Below, piece by piece: positions 1 through 7,455 of a DNA stretch of 64,000 bases. A program made the position numbers and the translations under genes. The stretch covers positions 62,001 through 126,000 of the forward strand of contig NZ_JAESVP010000002.1 in NCBI RefSeq assembly GCF_016765795.1. Direction: 5' to 3'. Each line of letters starts with the position of its first letter. Position 1 is the stretch's first letter. Source of the stretch: Fuscibacter oryzae (GTDB taxonomy: Bacteria > Pseudomonadota > Alphaproteobacteria > Rhodobacterales > Rhodobacteraceae). The notes under the pieces were generated by a model. It saw nothing but the letters and a program-made list of their open reading frames with translations. It was not told the DNA's origin and did not search any database.

Positions 1-493
1 TCTTGCCCCAGAAGCTGCCGGTGATCACCTTGACCACAACGCCGTCATCCTCAAGAATCTCTGGAATGTCGCGCGCCTTGACATCCTGATAGCGCGGCGC
101 GGTCATTTTCAGGTCTTTGGGCAGGTTCGCCCAAAGCTGAAACCCGTGCATCTGGCCCTGCGCATTCCCCTTGGGCATTTCCTGATGCAGAATGCCGGAC
201 CCTGCCGTCATCCATTGCACATCGCCGCCCTTCAGCGTGCCGCGATTGCCAAGGCTGTCACCATGATCGACCGATCCGGCCAGCACATAGGTGATCGTCT
301 CGATCCCGCGGTGAGGGTGCCAGGGAAAGCCTGCCATATAGTCCGCGGGACGGTCGCCACGAAAATCGTCAAACAGCAGAAAGGGGTCCATCCGCTCTGG
401 CTCGGCAAAGCCGAAGGCGCGGTGCAGGCGGACGCCAGCGCCCTCCATCGTCGGGCGGGCTCGGGTTTCAGAGGTTACAGGACGGATCGACAT
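1..493 (-). CDS. Pirin family protein (3' end outside the window)
   Basis: This is a cupin-fold pirin protein; family members act as iron-dependent co-regulators or quercetin dioxygenases, and the function here is not known. The visible 164 residues begin MSIRPVTSETRARPTMEGAG and include the pirin N-terminal signature DPFLLFDDFRGDRPADY, then GFPWHPHRGIETITYVLAG with the metal-binding His residues (HPHRG), and GILHQEMPKG. The start at 493 follows a GGAG-like site (gagaggagcgcc on the minus strand). The gene runs off the left edge, so the C-terminal cupin half cannot be seen. It is transcribed away from everything else seen here; the 107 bases between it and the TadE-like gene hold nothing I recognise. 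Confidence 0.93.
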   Translation of the reverse strand, partial: MSIRPVTSETRARPTMEGAGVRLHRAFGFAEPERMDPFLLFDDFRGDRPADYMAGFPWHPHRGIETITYVLAGSVDHGDSLGNRGTLKGGDVQWMTAGSGILHQEMPKGNAQGQMHGFQLWANLPKDLKMTAPRYQDVKARDIPEILEDDGVVVKVITGSFWGK

Positions 494-600
494 GGGGCGC
501 TCCTCTCGTTTGCGGTTAAGGCAAAGATAGGGGCGGTGGTCATATTGCCAACCGGCGATAGCAAGCGGTCAGCTGTGCGCGAACGCACAGCTAGGCGACA

Positions 601-1176
601 TCAGCCGCAGGCGACACCCGACATGCAGATTTTGGGCACAAAGCGCGGGCGGGTCACGATGAACTGCGAGACGTTATCCGCGCTGATGCCAACGTTGAAC
701 GCCGGCACATAGGGCACCACCGTTTCAACGATCACCACATAGTCCCCATCCGACATTGCCGGGATCTTTGACTTGTAGCTTTGCAGCGTTGTGGTCGTCA
801 GTGCGGGCAAATTCGTGCCCCCCGTGGTGCGCGACCAGTGAACCTGAAATTGTTGATTGGTTTGCGACCAGGTGACCGAGGTGACCCGGATCGACACATC
901 CTGATTGCCGTCGATCAGCCGCTCCATCACCGAATCCATGCCGGTAATATAGGCATCGTTGATCGTGAGCATCTCGCGAGAGACCATGTCGGAAATCGTA
1001 TAAGAGGCTTTCTGAATGCGGTTGATCGACCGGAACGCATCCCAATACACAAACAGCCCCAGATAGGCCCAAAGCATGAAGGGCAGAACCAACACAGCCT
1101 CAGCCATGACGGTGCCCTGCTCGGAGCTGAAGTATTGTGCAAATCTGGCGCGGACTGTGTTCATGATACCATTCAA
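601..1176 (-). CDS. TadE/TadG-type pilus assembly protein
   Basis: A 191-residue TadE-like minor pseudopilin of the Flp/Tad pilus system. It has a short cytoplasmic N-terminus, the conserved EQGTVMAEAVLVLPFMLWAY segment (prepilin-like Glu followed by one transmembrane helix at about residues 19-42) and a periplasmic C-terminus with two Cys near the end (CMSGVAC). It is last in a four-gene minus-strand set and overlaps the gene before it by 4 bases (ATGA), so the two are probably translationally coupled. An in-frame Met five residues in (1164) is an alternative start. No Tad secretion ATPase, platform, secretin or Flp pilin gene lies in the window. Family assignment is firm; the role as pilus tip or minor component is inferred. 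Confidence 0.88.
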   Translation of the reverse strand: MNGIMNTVRARFAQYFSSEQGTVMAEAVLVLPFMLWAYLGLFVYWDAFRSINRIQKASYTISDMVSREMLTINDAYITGMDSVMERLIDGNQDVSIRVTSVTWSQTNQQFQVHWSRTTGGTNLPALTTTTLQSYKSKIPAMSDGDYVVIVETVVPYVPAFNVGISADNVSQFIVTRPRFVPKICMSGVACG

Positions 1177-1709
1177 CTCGGTTCGGTCACATAGGCGGTG
1201 TTGCTGATCAGCGCGTAGCCACCCTTGCCATCAAGCTCCAGATAGGGGGCAAGGCCATAGGCTGGCAGGATCGCATCCTGAATGACGCAAATGCGCACAA
1301 GCATCACGTCGTTCTGCTGGCCGATCTGCAACGCTGTCACAGGGTTTACATCTTCCTCACGGTCCACGCAGGCGGCATCAGCGGTCGGGAACGACCAGGT
1401 TGTCGTGGAAATGCGCGTCATTTCGATGCTGATGTTCTTCTGGCAATCCAGCAGAATGACGCCACGGCTGCAAATTTCAGTTTTCAGCAATTCGGCTGTC
1501 GGGGCCAGATAATGCCCCAAACGCAGTTCCCTGACCGTCCGGTCCACGGCCTGATCCAGCATGATCGACCGCAGCATCAACAGCCCGCTTTCGAACGCCG
1601 AGGCGAAGACCAAAAGGATGATCGGCGCTGACAGCGCAAATTCAAGCGAGGCCGTGCCGTTCTGAGAGTTGCGGAAGGCCCGAAGACGCTTGCCGATAGC
1701 CCATATCAT
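1173..1709 (-). CDS. TadE-like pilus assembly protein
   Basis: A 178-residue TadE-like protein. The N-terminus carries the family pattern: basic residues (KRLRAFRNSQ), then GTASLEFALSAPIILLVFAS, a single membrane helix containing the Glu typical of prepilin-like sequences at about residue 24. The C-terminal part is periplasmic with several Cys (CSRGVILLDC and others) that may form disulfides. Both flanking genes overlap it by 4 bases: the upstream TadG-like stop overlaps this ATG, and this stop overlaps the next ATG. This gives a tightly coupled tadG-tadE-tadE arrangement. It would sit in the inner membrane and assist Tad pilus assembly; no partner machinery is in the window. Confidence 0.87.
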   Translation of the reverse strand: MIWAIGKRLRAFRNSQNGTASLEFALSAPIILLVFASAFESGLLMLRSIMLDQAVDRTVRELRLGHYLAPTAELLKTEICSRGVILLDCQKNISIEMTRISTTTWSFPTADAACVDREEDVNPVTALQIGQQNDVMLVRICVIQDAILPAYGLAPYLELDGKGGYALISNTAYVTEPS

Positions 1710-3436
1710 TGTGTCAACCTCAACTGGCTGATGTTACTGGCAATTGCACGAAACGCGGTTTTGATCTGAAGCCCGGTGGCGTTGAAGTAATGCGCGGCCG
1801 AAGAGGCGCAGCCTGCGATCTGGGTCTGGCCGTTGGCCGGTGCCTCGAAGGCGATGCCGTAAACCGTCACACCCTGGTTCTTGATCGAGGTGCAGATTGT
1901 CTGAAGCTGGGTGTCCATCGTTGTGGTGGCCGTCTGCGTGCGCATGGCGGTCATGGTGTCATTATAAACCGTGGTGCGCGTCGAGGACGTGGTGCCCAAG
2001 GCGCGGGCATAGAACTGCCAGGCGACATAGCTGACCCGCATGTTCGCCCAGACTTGGGGCCAGGTCAGGTTCGTGACGCCACTGGGAATTGCAGCGTTCT
2101 GCACATAGCAATTGTTGGTGGGTGGCACCGTGCCGTTCCAGGGGCGCGAATGCCAGGCACCCAGATGCGGCACCCAGTAGGGGCGGCTGTTACAGATCGT
2201 CGTGGACGAGGTGGTGACGACTTTGGACGAATGGAAAACCGAGTAATTGTTGTCGCTGGTTGTGCGGAAGATTATCGAGTATCCCGACTTGAAAAGAGGT
2301 TTGATCCGCTCTTCGGCGAAATGCTCGCCGTCGGTCATCAGAATGATCACCTTCATCGCATCGTCGTCGACATAGTCAAACGGGCGGCCCTGAAATTCGC
2401 TGGGCATCGCACCAGAGGTGATGAACTGACTGAACATGGTCCGCGCGCTCGGATCAAGCAGCGCGGTACCCCAGCGCATCCCGGCGTTGATCGAGGTGGC
2501 CCCGATCGCGGTCAGCCCGTTGATCGCCGATTGGAGGCCACTGATGCTTTTCGACGGCAGACGCACGATGTTGGTCGCGGAAGGCGGGCACCACAGGTTG
2601 GCGCCGTTGGCGACGCCATAGTTCGAGTCTGTGGGCGTCACGTAAGAGGTGGTCTGGTTGGTGGTCGAATAGGAATCGGCATTCGCGGTCATCGACATCG
2701 CCGATGTGCGCGATAGCGACAGAGAACTGTAGGTCGCAGGATCAAGGTCGACACAAAACTGGTTTGTACCGCCATTCGGATCGGTCAGGTTGTATTTCGC
2801 CGAAAGGGTAGACCCCAGGTTGACCTGACCATTGAACGGCACGAGGCCAATGGAAATGCGTCCTTCGGCATCACTGGACAGCACCGTATTGACGAATTCG
2901 TTCGCGGCCGATTTCAGGTTGGTCAGCTTGCTGTTCGACGCCATCGAGCCAGAAATGTCCAGCACCAGCATGATTTCGACATTGGTCACGCGCTGCTCGG
3001 CCTTGGAATGACCTGCCGCGTCCATTGCGTTGATGCCCATCAGTTTCAGGAAAATCGGGTCGGTGCCCGCCGTCGCGTCGGCGGCCACTTCGCGGTAGTT
3101 CAGACCTTCGTTGACGGTCACCGTTTTCAGATACTGAATCAGCCCGGCCTTGGTGAAATAGTCGTTCACCACGCTGGTCGCATCCAGTTCCTGAGTCAGC
3201 GAGGCCGCCGCAAGGGTAGAACGGTCAAGCGTGTTTTGCAGGTTGGTGCGGATGGTTTCATACCGCATCACATCCACCGCCAACCCACCGATCATGATCA
3301 TCGCCATGAACAGAGAAAGGGAAAAGATCGTCAGGCTGCCCGACTCTTGTCGTGCAAAGGTGCGCAGCTGAAATCTTGCCATGCCGCCCACGCGGCTCCA
3401 AGACTTCGAAACGGACTTTTTGCCAAATAGCTGCAT
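1706..3436 (-). CDS. TadG-like protein with von Willebrand factor A domain (copy 1)
   Basis: A 576-residue TadG-family protein. Residues 33-56 hold the Tad-type motif and membrane helix (SGSLTIFSLSLFMAMIMIGG). The periplasmic part has a vWA domain starting near residue 152 with a complete MIDAS signature DISGSMAS (Asp160, Ser162, Ser164) and a later MTDGEHF segment. I choose the ATG at 3436 because gggag stands just upstream; a frame extending to 3553 gives a Cys/Pro-rich leader unlike the family. It is closely similar along its whole length to the gene just upstream (3619-5289), including the shared AANEFV and RISI-LVPFNGQVNLG blocks and the LRLTQ C-terminus. It is coupled to the TadE-like genes downstream. 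Probable surface or pilus-associated adhesive subunit; function inferred. Confidence 0.88.
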   Translation of the reverse strand: MQLFGKKSVSKSWSRVGGMARFQLRTFARQESGSLTIFSLSLFMAMIMIGGLAVDVMRYETIRTNLQNTLDRSTLAAASLTQELDATSVVNDYFTKAGLIQYLKTVTVNEGLNYREVAADATAGTDPIFLKLMGINAMDAAGHSKAEQRVTNVEIMLVLDISGSMASNSKLTNLKSAANEFVNTVLSSDAEGRISIGLVPFNGQVNLGSTLSAKYNLTDPNGGTNQFCVDLDPATYSSLSLSRTSAMSMTANADSYSTTNQTTSYVTPTDSNYGVANGANLWCPPSATNIVRLPSKSISGLQSAINGLTAIGATSINAGMRWGTALLDPSARTMFSQFITSGAMPSEFQGRPFDYVDDDAMKVIILMTDGEHFAEERIKPLFKSGYSIIFRTTSDNNYSVFHSSKVVTTSSTTICNSRPYWVPHLGAWHSRPWNGTVPPTNNCYVQNAAIPSGVTNLTWPQVWANMRVSYVAWQFYARALGTTSSTRTTVYNDTMTAMRTQTATTTMDTQLQTICTSIKNQGVTVYGIAFEAPANGQTQIAGCASSAAHYFNATGLQIKTAFRAIASNISQLRLTQ

Positions 3437-3505
3437 CTGTCGCACTCCCTTCCCCGACTCGATAATCGGGGGAACACACCAAGGGAGACAATTTACTGCG
3501 GGGCA

Positions 3506-3526
3506 GGGCAAATTTGTGGCAAAATG
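3506..3526 (-). promoter_or_regulatory. Paired GGCAA box upstream of TadG-like copy 1
   Basis: Two GGCAA half-sites spaced 11 bases apart (plus-strand starts 3507 and 3518) lie about 70-90 bases upstream of the ATG at 3436. The same arrangement occurs at a matching distance upstream of copy 2. Shared sequence and position suggest a common regulator or promoter element; no known factor is assigned. Confidence 0.4.
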
Positions 3527-3618
3527 AGGAATAGATTGTGTGACTTGCGGCATTGGCGTGGCTAACGGGGTGCCGGGCAGGGGGATTGTTAACCACGACG
3601 CCAGTCATCGGCACTCTC

Positions 3619-5289
3619 CTACTGCGTCAGGCGCAATTGGGTGATGTTGGTGGCAATGGTGCGGAAGGCGGTTGCGATCTGCAATCCGCTGGCGTTGAAA
3701 TAGTGCCCGGCCGAGGAGGCGCAGTTTGAAATTTGGGTCTGCCCGTTAATCGGCGCCTCGAACGCGATGCCGTAAACCGTGACGCCGCTGTCCTTGGCAA
3801 AGCCGCAAATCTGCTGCAACTGGTTGTCCATCGAGGTGGTGGCGGTCTGCGTGCGGAACGAGGCAAGCGTGTTGTTATACACGGTCGTGCGGCTGGTCGC
3901 ATTTGTCCCAAGGGCACGGGCATAGAACTGCCAGGCGACATAGCTGACCCGCATGTTGGTCCAGACCTGGGGCCAGGTTTGCAGTGCGACGCCGCTGCCC
4001 GAATCCCAAGCGTTTGCACGCCATGCTTCTGCGGTGTTGGTGCCGCCGGTGCAGGCTACCGAAGTGCACAGGTGGGGCACCCAATACTGGTTGGCCCCTG
4101 CCGCCGCCGGGCGACCCGTTGCAAAGCGGATGGAATACTTTCCGTCGCCCGAAGAGCGGTAGATCGGCGAGTTGCCGGACTTGTAGGTTTCTCCGACCCG
4201 CTCTTCAGCAAAATGTTCGCCATCCGTCATCAGCACGACGATCTTCATCGTGCCGGCTGCGTTGTAGGCATAGGGGCGGCCAGCGAAATCGGGGCTGATC
4301 TTGCCAGAGGTGATCAACTCACTGAACATGCCCTTCGAATTGGGGTCCAGCAATGCCATGCCCCATTTCATACCTGCATTGATCGAGGTGGCACCAATCG
4401 CCGTCAGGCCATTGATTGCGGCGTGAAGCCCCGACGAGCTTTTTGACGGCAAGAGAACGGTATTGCCTGCAATCGACGGGCACCAGCGGTTCAACGGGTT
4501 GGGGGTGCCATAGTTGGTATCGGTCGGCGCAAGATAGCTTGTGGTCTGGTTGGTGCCTGAAAAGGTATCTGCAAAGGCGGTCATCGACATGGCGACATTG
4601 TTCGACATCGCGGTCGAGGAATAGACCGAGGGCGGCAGATCGACGCAATTGACGTTCGCCACGTTGGGGTTGTTCGTCAGGTTGTACTTGGCCGCCAGCG
4701 TAGCGCCCAGATTGACCTGCCCGTTGAAGGGAACCAGCGTGATCGAGATGCGCCCCTCGGCGTCGCTGGCCAGAACGGTGTCGACGAATTCGTTTGCGGC
4801 GGCCTTCAGGTTGACCAGTTTGTTGTTGTTTTGCATCGAGCCGGACACATCGAGGACAAGGGCGATCTCGATGTTGTTCACGCGTTGCTCGGCGCCCGAT
4901 GCCCCGACCGCCTTCAACTCGTCGATGCCAACAAGGTGAAGGAAAATCGGGTCGGTATTGGTGATGCCATCGGCGCTGACGGTGCGGCCGTTCAGGCCGT
5001 CAGTCACATTGATATGGTTGATGTCGCTGCCCAGCCCGGCCTTGGTCATATAGTCGCGCACGACGCTTTCGGGATCAAGCTGCTGGTTCAGCGCCGCCGC
5101 CGCAAGAACGCCGCGGTCCAGCGTGTTCTGCAAGGCGGTCCGGCGCTGTTCATACCGCATGAAATCGACGGCCACACCGCCGATGGTCATCATCAGAAAG
5201 AACAGGATCAGCGCGAAAATGATCAGCGCGCCATCTTCTTCCTTGCGAAAGCGGGAAAAGGCATTTTTTGCAAAACCAGCACCAGACAT
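3619..5289 (-). CDS. TadG-like protein with von Willebrand factor A domain (copy 2)
   Basis: A 556-residue TadG-family protein. Residues 18-42 form the acidic-Gly plus transmembrane segment (EEDGALIIFALILFFLMMTI) typical of Tad pseudopilin-like proteins. The vWA domain begins near residue 140 with MIDAS motif DVSGSMQ (Asp147, Ser149, Ser151) and a VLMTDGEHFAEERVG block. The C-terminus ends LRLTQ, as in copy 1. The ATG at 5289 has AGGA about eight bases upstream; an in-frame ATG at 5319 (ten residues longer) has a poorer site. Copy 1 lies 182 bases downstream on the same strand, so this is a tandem paralogous pair. Mg2+-dependent ligand binding is plausible from the intact MIDAS but is not shown. 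Confidence 0.88.
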   Translation of the reverse strand: MSGAGFAKNAFSRFRKEEDGALIIFALILFFLMMTIGGVAVDFMRYEQRRTALQNTLDRGVLAAAALNQQLDPESVVRDYMTKAGLGSDINHINVTDGLNGRTVSADGITNTDPIFLHLVGIDELKAVGASGAEQRVNNIEIALVLDVSGSMQNNNKLVNLKAAANEFVDTVLASDAEGRISITLVPFNGQVNLGATLAAKYNLTNNPNVANVNCVDLPPSVYSSTAMSNNVAMSMTAFADTFSGTNQTTSYLAPTDTNYGTPNPLNRWCPSIAGNTVLLPSKSSSGLHAAINGLTAIGATSINAGMKWGMALLDPNSKGMFSELITSGKISPDFAGRPYAYNAAGTMKIVVLMTDGEHFAEERVGETYKSGNSPIYRSSGDGKYSIRFATGRPAAAGANQYWVPHLCTSVACTGGTNTAEAWRANAWDSGSGVALQTWPQVWTNMRVSYVAWQFYARALGTNATSRTTVYNNTLASFRTQTATTSMDNQLQQICGFAKDSGVTVYGIAFEAPINGQTQISNCASSAGHYFNASGLQIATAFRTIATNITQLRLTQ

Positions 5290-5365
5290 ATCACTATTCC
5301 TGAACACGGCCGACGACATGTTCGACCCACAATTTTCACGCTACAGCCATCTGGTTGCCGCGAAG

Positions 5366-5388
5366 TTGTGGCAAGATTGTGGCAAATG
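5366..5388 (-). promoter_or_regulatory. Paired GGCAA box upstream of TadG-like copy 2
   Basis: Plus-strand ttgtggcaa occurs twice, at 5366 and 5377, exactly 11 bases apart, 77-96 bases upstream of the start at 5289. It mirrors the box at 3506-3526. The 446 bases between this gene and soxB (5290-5735) hold this box, the hairpin at 5615-5646 and no convincing gene. Confidence 0.4.
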
Positions 5389-5614
5389 CGATTGGCTTGG
5401 GTCGGCGGCCATCATGCGGGAAACAGTGCAATTTTAGCGGGTGGATTGTTCCGAAATCGGCAAATCGTGGGAAGGTAACTCGCGTCAAGATTGTGTTATG
5501 ATGAGTCGGTTCGTGTTCGAATTGCGGCATGGTTGCGAATCTATGAATCGGCCCGGCAGCAGATATTCTCTTTGCGGCTGCGGCGATGATTGGCGTGGGG
5601 CCGCAGCAGTGACG

Positions 5615-5646
5615 AAACCGTCGCCTTGTGAAAAGCGACGCGGTTT
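5615..5646. other. Imperfect inverted repeat in the soxB upstream region
   Basis: aaaccgtcgc (5615-5624) pairs with gcgacgcggttt (5635-5646), leaving a two-base bulge and a ten-base loop. It lies 90 bases before soxB. It could be part of the sox leader or a protein-binding dyad. I do not recognise a riboswitch class and there is no T-run on either side. Confidence 0.35.
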
Positions 5647-5735
5647 GTCGCTGATAGCGCAGGAAATCCTGCCGGGCTGTTGATTATCCCGCCCGGACGC
5701 GCTTGTATCCGGGCGAGTCAGGGAAAGGCCACGTC

Positions 5736-6986
5736 ATGCGATATTCCGGCTGGAAGGTGATTACCCAAGGTCTCTTGGGCAACAAGGGCTGGACGCCCGC
5801 CTGGCGCGAACCCGCGCCCAAGGCGGAATATGATGCCATCATCATCGGCGGCGGCGGACACGGGCTTTCCACGGCCTATTATCTGGCCAAGAACCACGGG
5901 CTGCGGAATATCGCGGTCTTGGAAAAGGGCTATCTGGGTGGTGGCAACGTCGGGCGCAACACCACCATCGTGCGCGCGAACTACTTCCTGAAGGGCAATC
6001 AGGAATTCTATTCCCACAGCCTGAAGCTGTGGGAAGGGCTTGAGGCAGAGCTGAACTATAACGTGATGCACAGCCAGCGCGGGCTGATCAACCTGTTCCA
6101 TTCCGATGGCCAGCGCGATGCCTTTGCCCGCCGTGGCAACTCGATGATCAATCAGGGCGATGATGCGATCCTGCTGGACCGCGAAGGCGTGCGCGAGCAT
6201 CTGCCCTATCTTGATTTCGAACAGACCCGCTTTCCGATTTACGGCGGCCTTCTGCACCCGCGCGGCGGCACCGCCCGGCATGATGCCGTGGCCTGGGGCT
6301 ATGCGCGCGGTGCCGACCGGCTGGGCGTTGACCTGATCCAGAACTGCGAAGTGACCGGCATCGACATTGAAAATGGCAAGGTCGTCGGGGTCCAGACCTC
6401 TCGGGGCGCGATCAAGGCGAAAAAGGTTGGCATCGTGGTGGCGGGGCGCTCGTCTCAGGTGGCGGCGATGGCCGGGATGCGCCTGCCGATCGAAAGCCAC
6501 ATCCTGCAAGCCTTTGTCACCGAAGGGCTGAAGCCCGTCATCCACCATGTGATCAGCTTTGGCATGGGCCATTTCTACATGAGCCAGTCCGACAAGGGCG
6601 GGTTGGTGTTCGGCGGCGACCTTGATTTCTACGCCAGCTATGCCGCGCGGGGGAACCTGCCGATGGTTGAGCATGTGATGGAGGCGGGCATGACCCTGAT
6701 GCCGATGATCGGGCGGGCCAAGGTGCTGCGGTCCTGGGGCGGCATCATGGATATGTCGCCCGATGGCAGCCCGATCATCGACAAGACCCATATCGACGGC
6801 CTCTACCTTGACTGCGGCTGGAACTACGGTGGCTTCAAGGCCGTGCCCGCAAGCGGCTGGTGCATGGCGCATCTGATGGCCACCGACCAAAGCCACGAGG
6901 TCGCCCGCCGCTTCCGCCTTGACCGCTTCCGCACCGGCCATCTCCTCGACGAGGAAGGCACGGGCAGCCAACACAATCTGCATTGA
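5736..6986 (+). CDS. soxB: Sarcosine oxidase subunit beta
   Basis: Beta subunit (416 aa) of heterotetrameric sarcosine oxidase, which demethylates sarcosine to glycine with O2 and THF and yields 5,10-methylene-THF and H2O2. The FAD-binding Rossmann motif is at residues 31-44 (AIIIGGGGHGLSTAYYLA). The segment GGTARHDAVAWGYARG contains the His that carries the covalent FMN in characterised enzymes. The C-terminal GYNYGG-like segment is CGWNYGGFKAVPASG. I start at 5736, just after gggaaagg and at the family's MRYSGWKV N-terminus. It is followed by soxD, soxA and soxG in the usual B-D-A-G order, with a 190-base gap before soxD that contains a palindromic repeat. Confidence 0.96.
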   Translation: MRYSGWKVITQGLLGNKGWTPAWREPAPKAEYDAIIIGGGGHGLSTAYYLAKNHGLRNIAVLEKGYLGGGNVGRNTTIVRANYFLKGNQEFYSHSLKLWEGLEAELNYNVMHSQRGLINLFHSDGQRDAFARRGNSMINQGDDAILLDREGVREHLPYLDFEQTRFPIYGGLLHPRGGTARHDAVAWGYARGADRLGVDLIQNCEVTGIDIENGKVVGVQTSRGAIKAKKVGIVVAGRSSQVAAMAGMRLPIESHILQAFVTEGLKPVIHHVISFGMGHFYMSQSDKGGLVFGGDLDFYASYAARGNLPMVEHVMEAGMTLMPMIGRAKVLRSWGGIMDMSPDGSPIIDKTHIDGLYLDCGWNYGGFKAVPASGWCMAHLMATDQSHEVARRFRLDRFRTGHLLDEEGTGSQHNLH

Positions 6987-7048
6987 CCATGCCCGCCGCC
7001 GCCAAATCTTCGACGTTCCGCCCGGCTTTGGCCGGGGATGCCTCCGGC

Positions 7049-7130
7049 GGGCATATTTATGCCAATGTGAAAGCGCATTTCACATTGGTCCAAATATCCC
7101 GGGGTGAGGCCGCAGGCCGAGGGGCGGCGC
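7049..7130. repeat. Rhodobacteraceae-type intergenic palindromic repeat
   Basis: Sits in the soxB-soxD gap. It has a perfect 11-base inverted repeat, ccaatgtgaaa (7062-7072) with tttcacattgg (7078-7088), followed by caaatatcccgggg and a GC-rich hairpin (ggggcggcgcccc). The atattt/atatcccggg parts are shared in style with the elements at 12055, 30459 and 44060. It may cause partial termination or stabilise the soxB message. Confidence 0.55.
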
Positions 7131-7176
7131 CCCTTTTCCTGCCTTTTGCCGTCCTATCGACCAAGGAGACCCGCCC

Positions 7177-7455
7177 ATGCGCCTGACCTGCCCCCTGTGT
7201 GGCCCCCGCGACCGGCGAGAGTTCTACTATTATGGCCATGAAGATTACCTTCAGCGCCCCGGTCCCGATGCCGGGCCAGAGGCTTGGGATGACCACCTGC
7301 ACCTGCGCGACAACATTGCGGGCGAGGTGCGCGACCTGTGGTATCACGAGACGGGCTGCGCGCAGTGGCTGGTCGTCACCCGCAACACCGTGACCCATGA
7401 AATCCTGTCCACCGAACTGGTGGCCGACCGTAAAAAGAAAGGGGTCCGTGCATGA
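7177..7455 (+). CDS. soxD: Sarcosine oxidase subunit delta
   Basis: Small (92 aa) zinc-binding delta subunit of heterotetrameric sarcosine oxidase. The expected zinc ligands are visible: CPLC (Cys5 and Cys8) near the N-terminus, and the WYHETGCAQW segment that supplies the His and the last Cys. Length matches the family. A strong aaggaga site precedes the ATG. The stop codon overlaps the soxA start by 4 bases (ATGA at 7452), showing translational coupling. Confidence 0.96.
   Translation: MRLTCPLCGPRDRREFYYYGHEDYLQRPGPDAGPEAWDDHLHLRDNIAGEVRDLWYHETGCAQWLVVTRNTVTHEILSTELVADRKKKGVRA

Noticed and set aside
146-712. 188-residue plus-strand open frame at the left edge
   Set aside because: It is antisense to the pirin gene and runs through the intergenic gap into the TadE-like gene.
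5441-5683. 80-residue plus-strand open frame before soxB
   Set aside because: No ribosome-binding site or recognisable motif; it overlaps an inverted repeat and lies in leader sequence.
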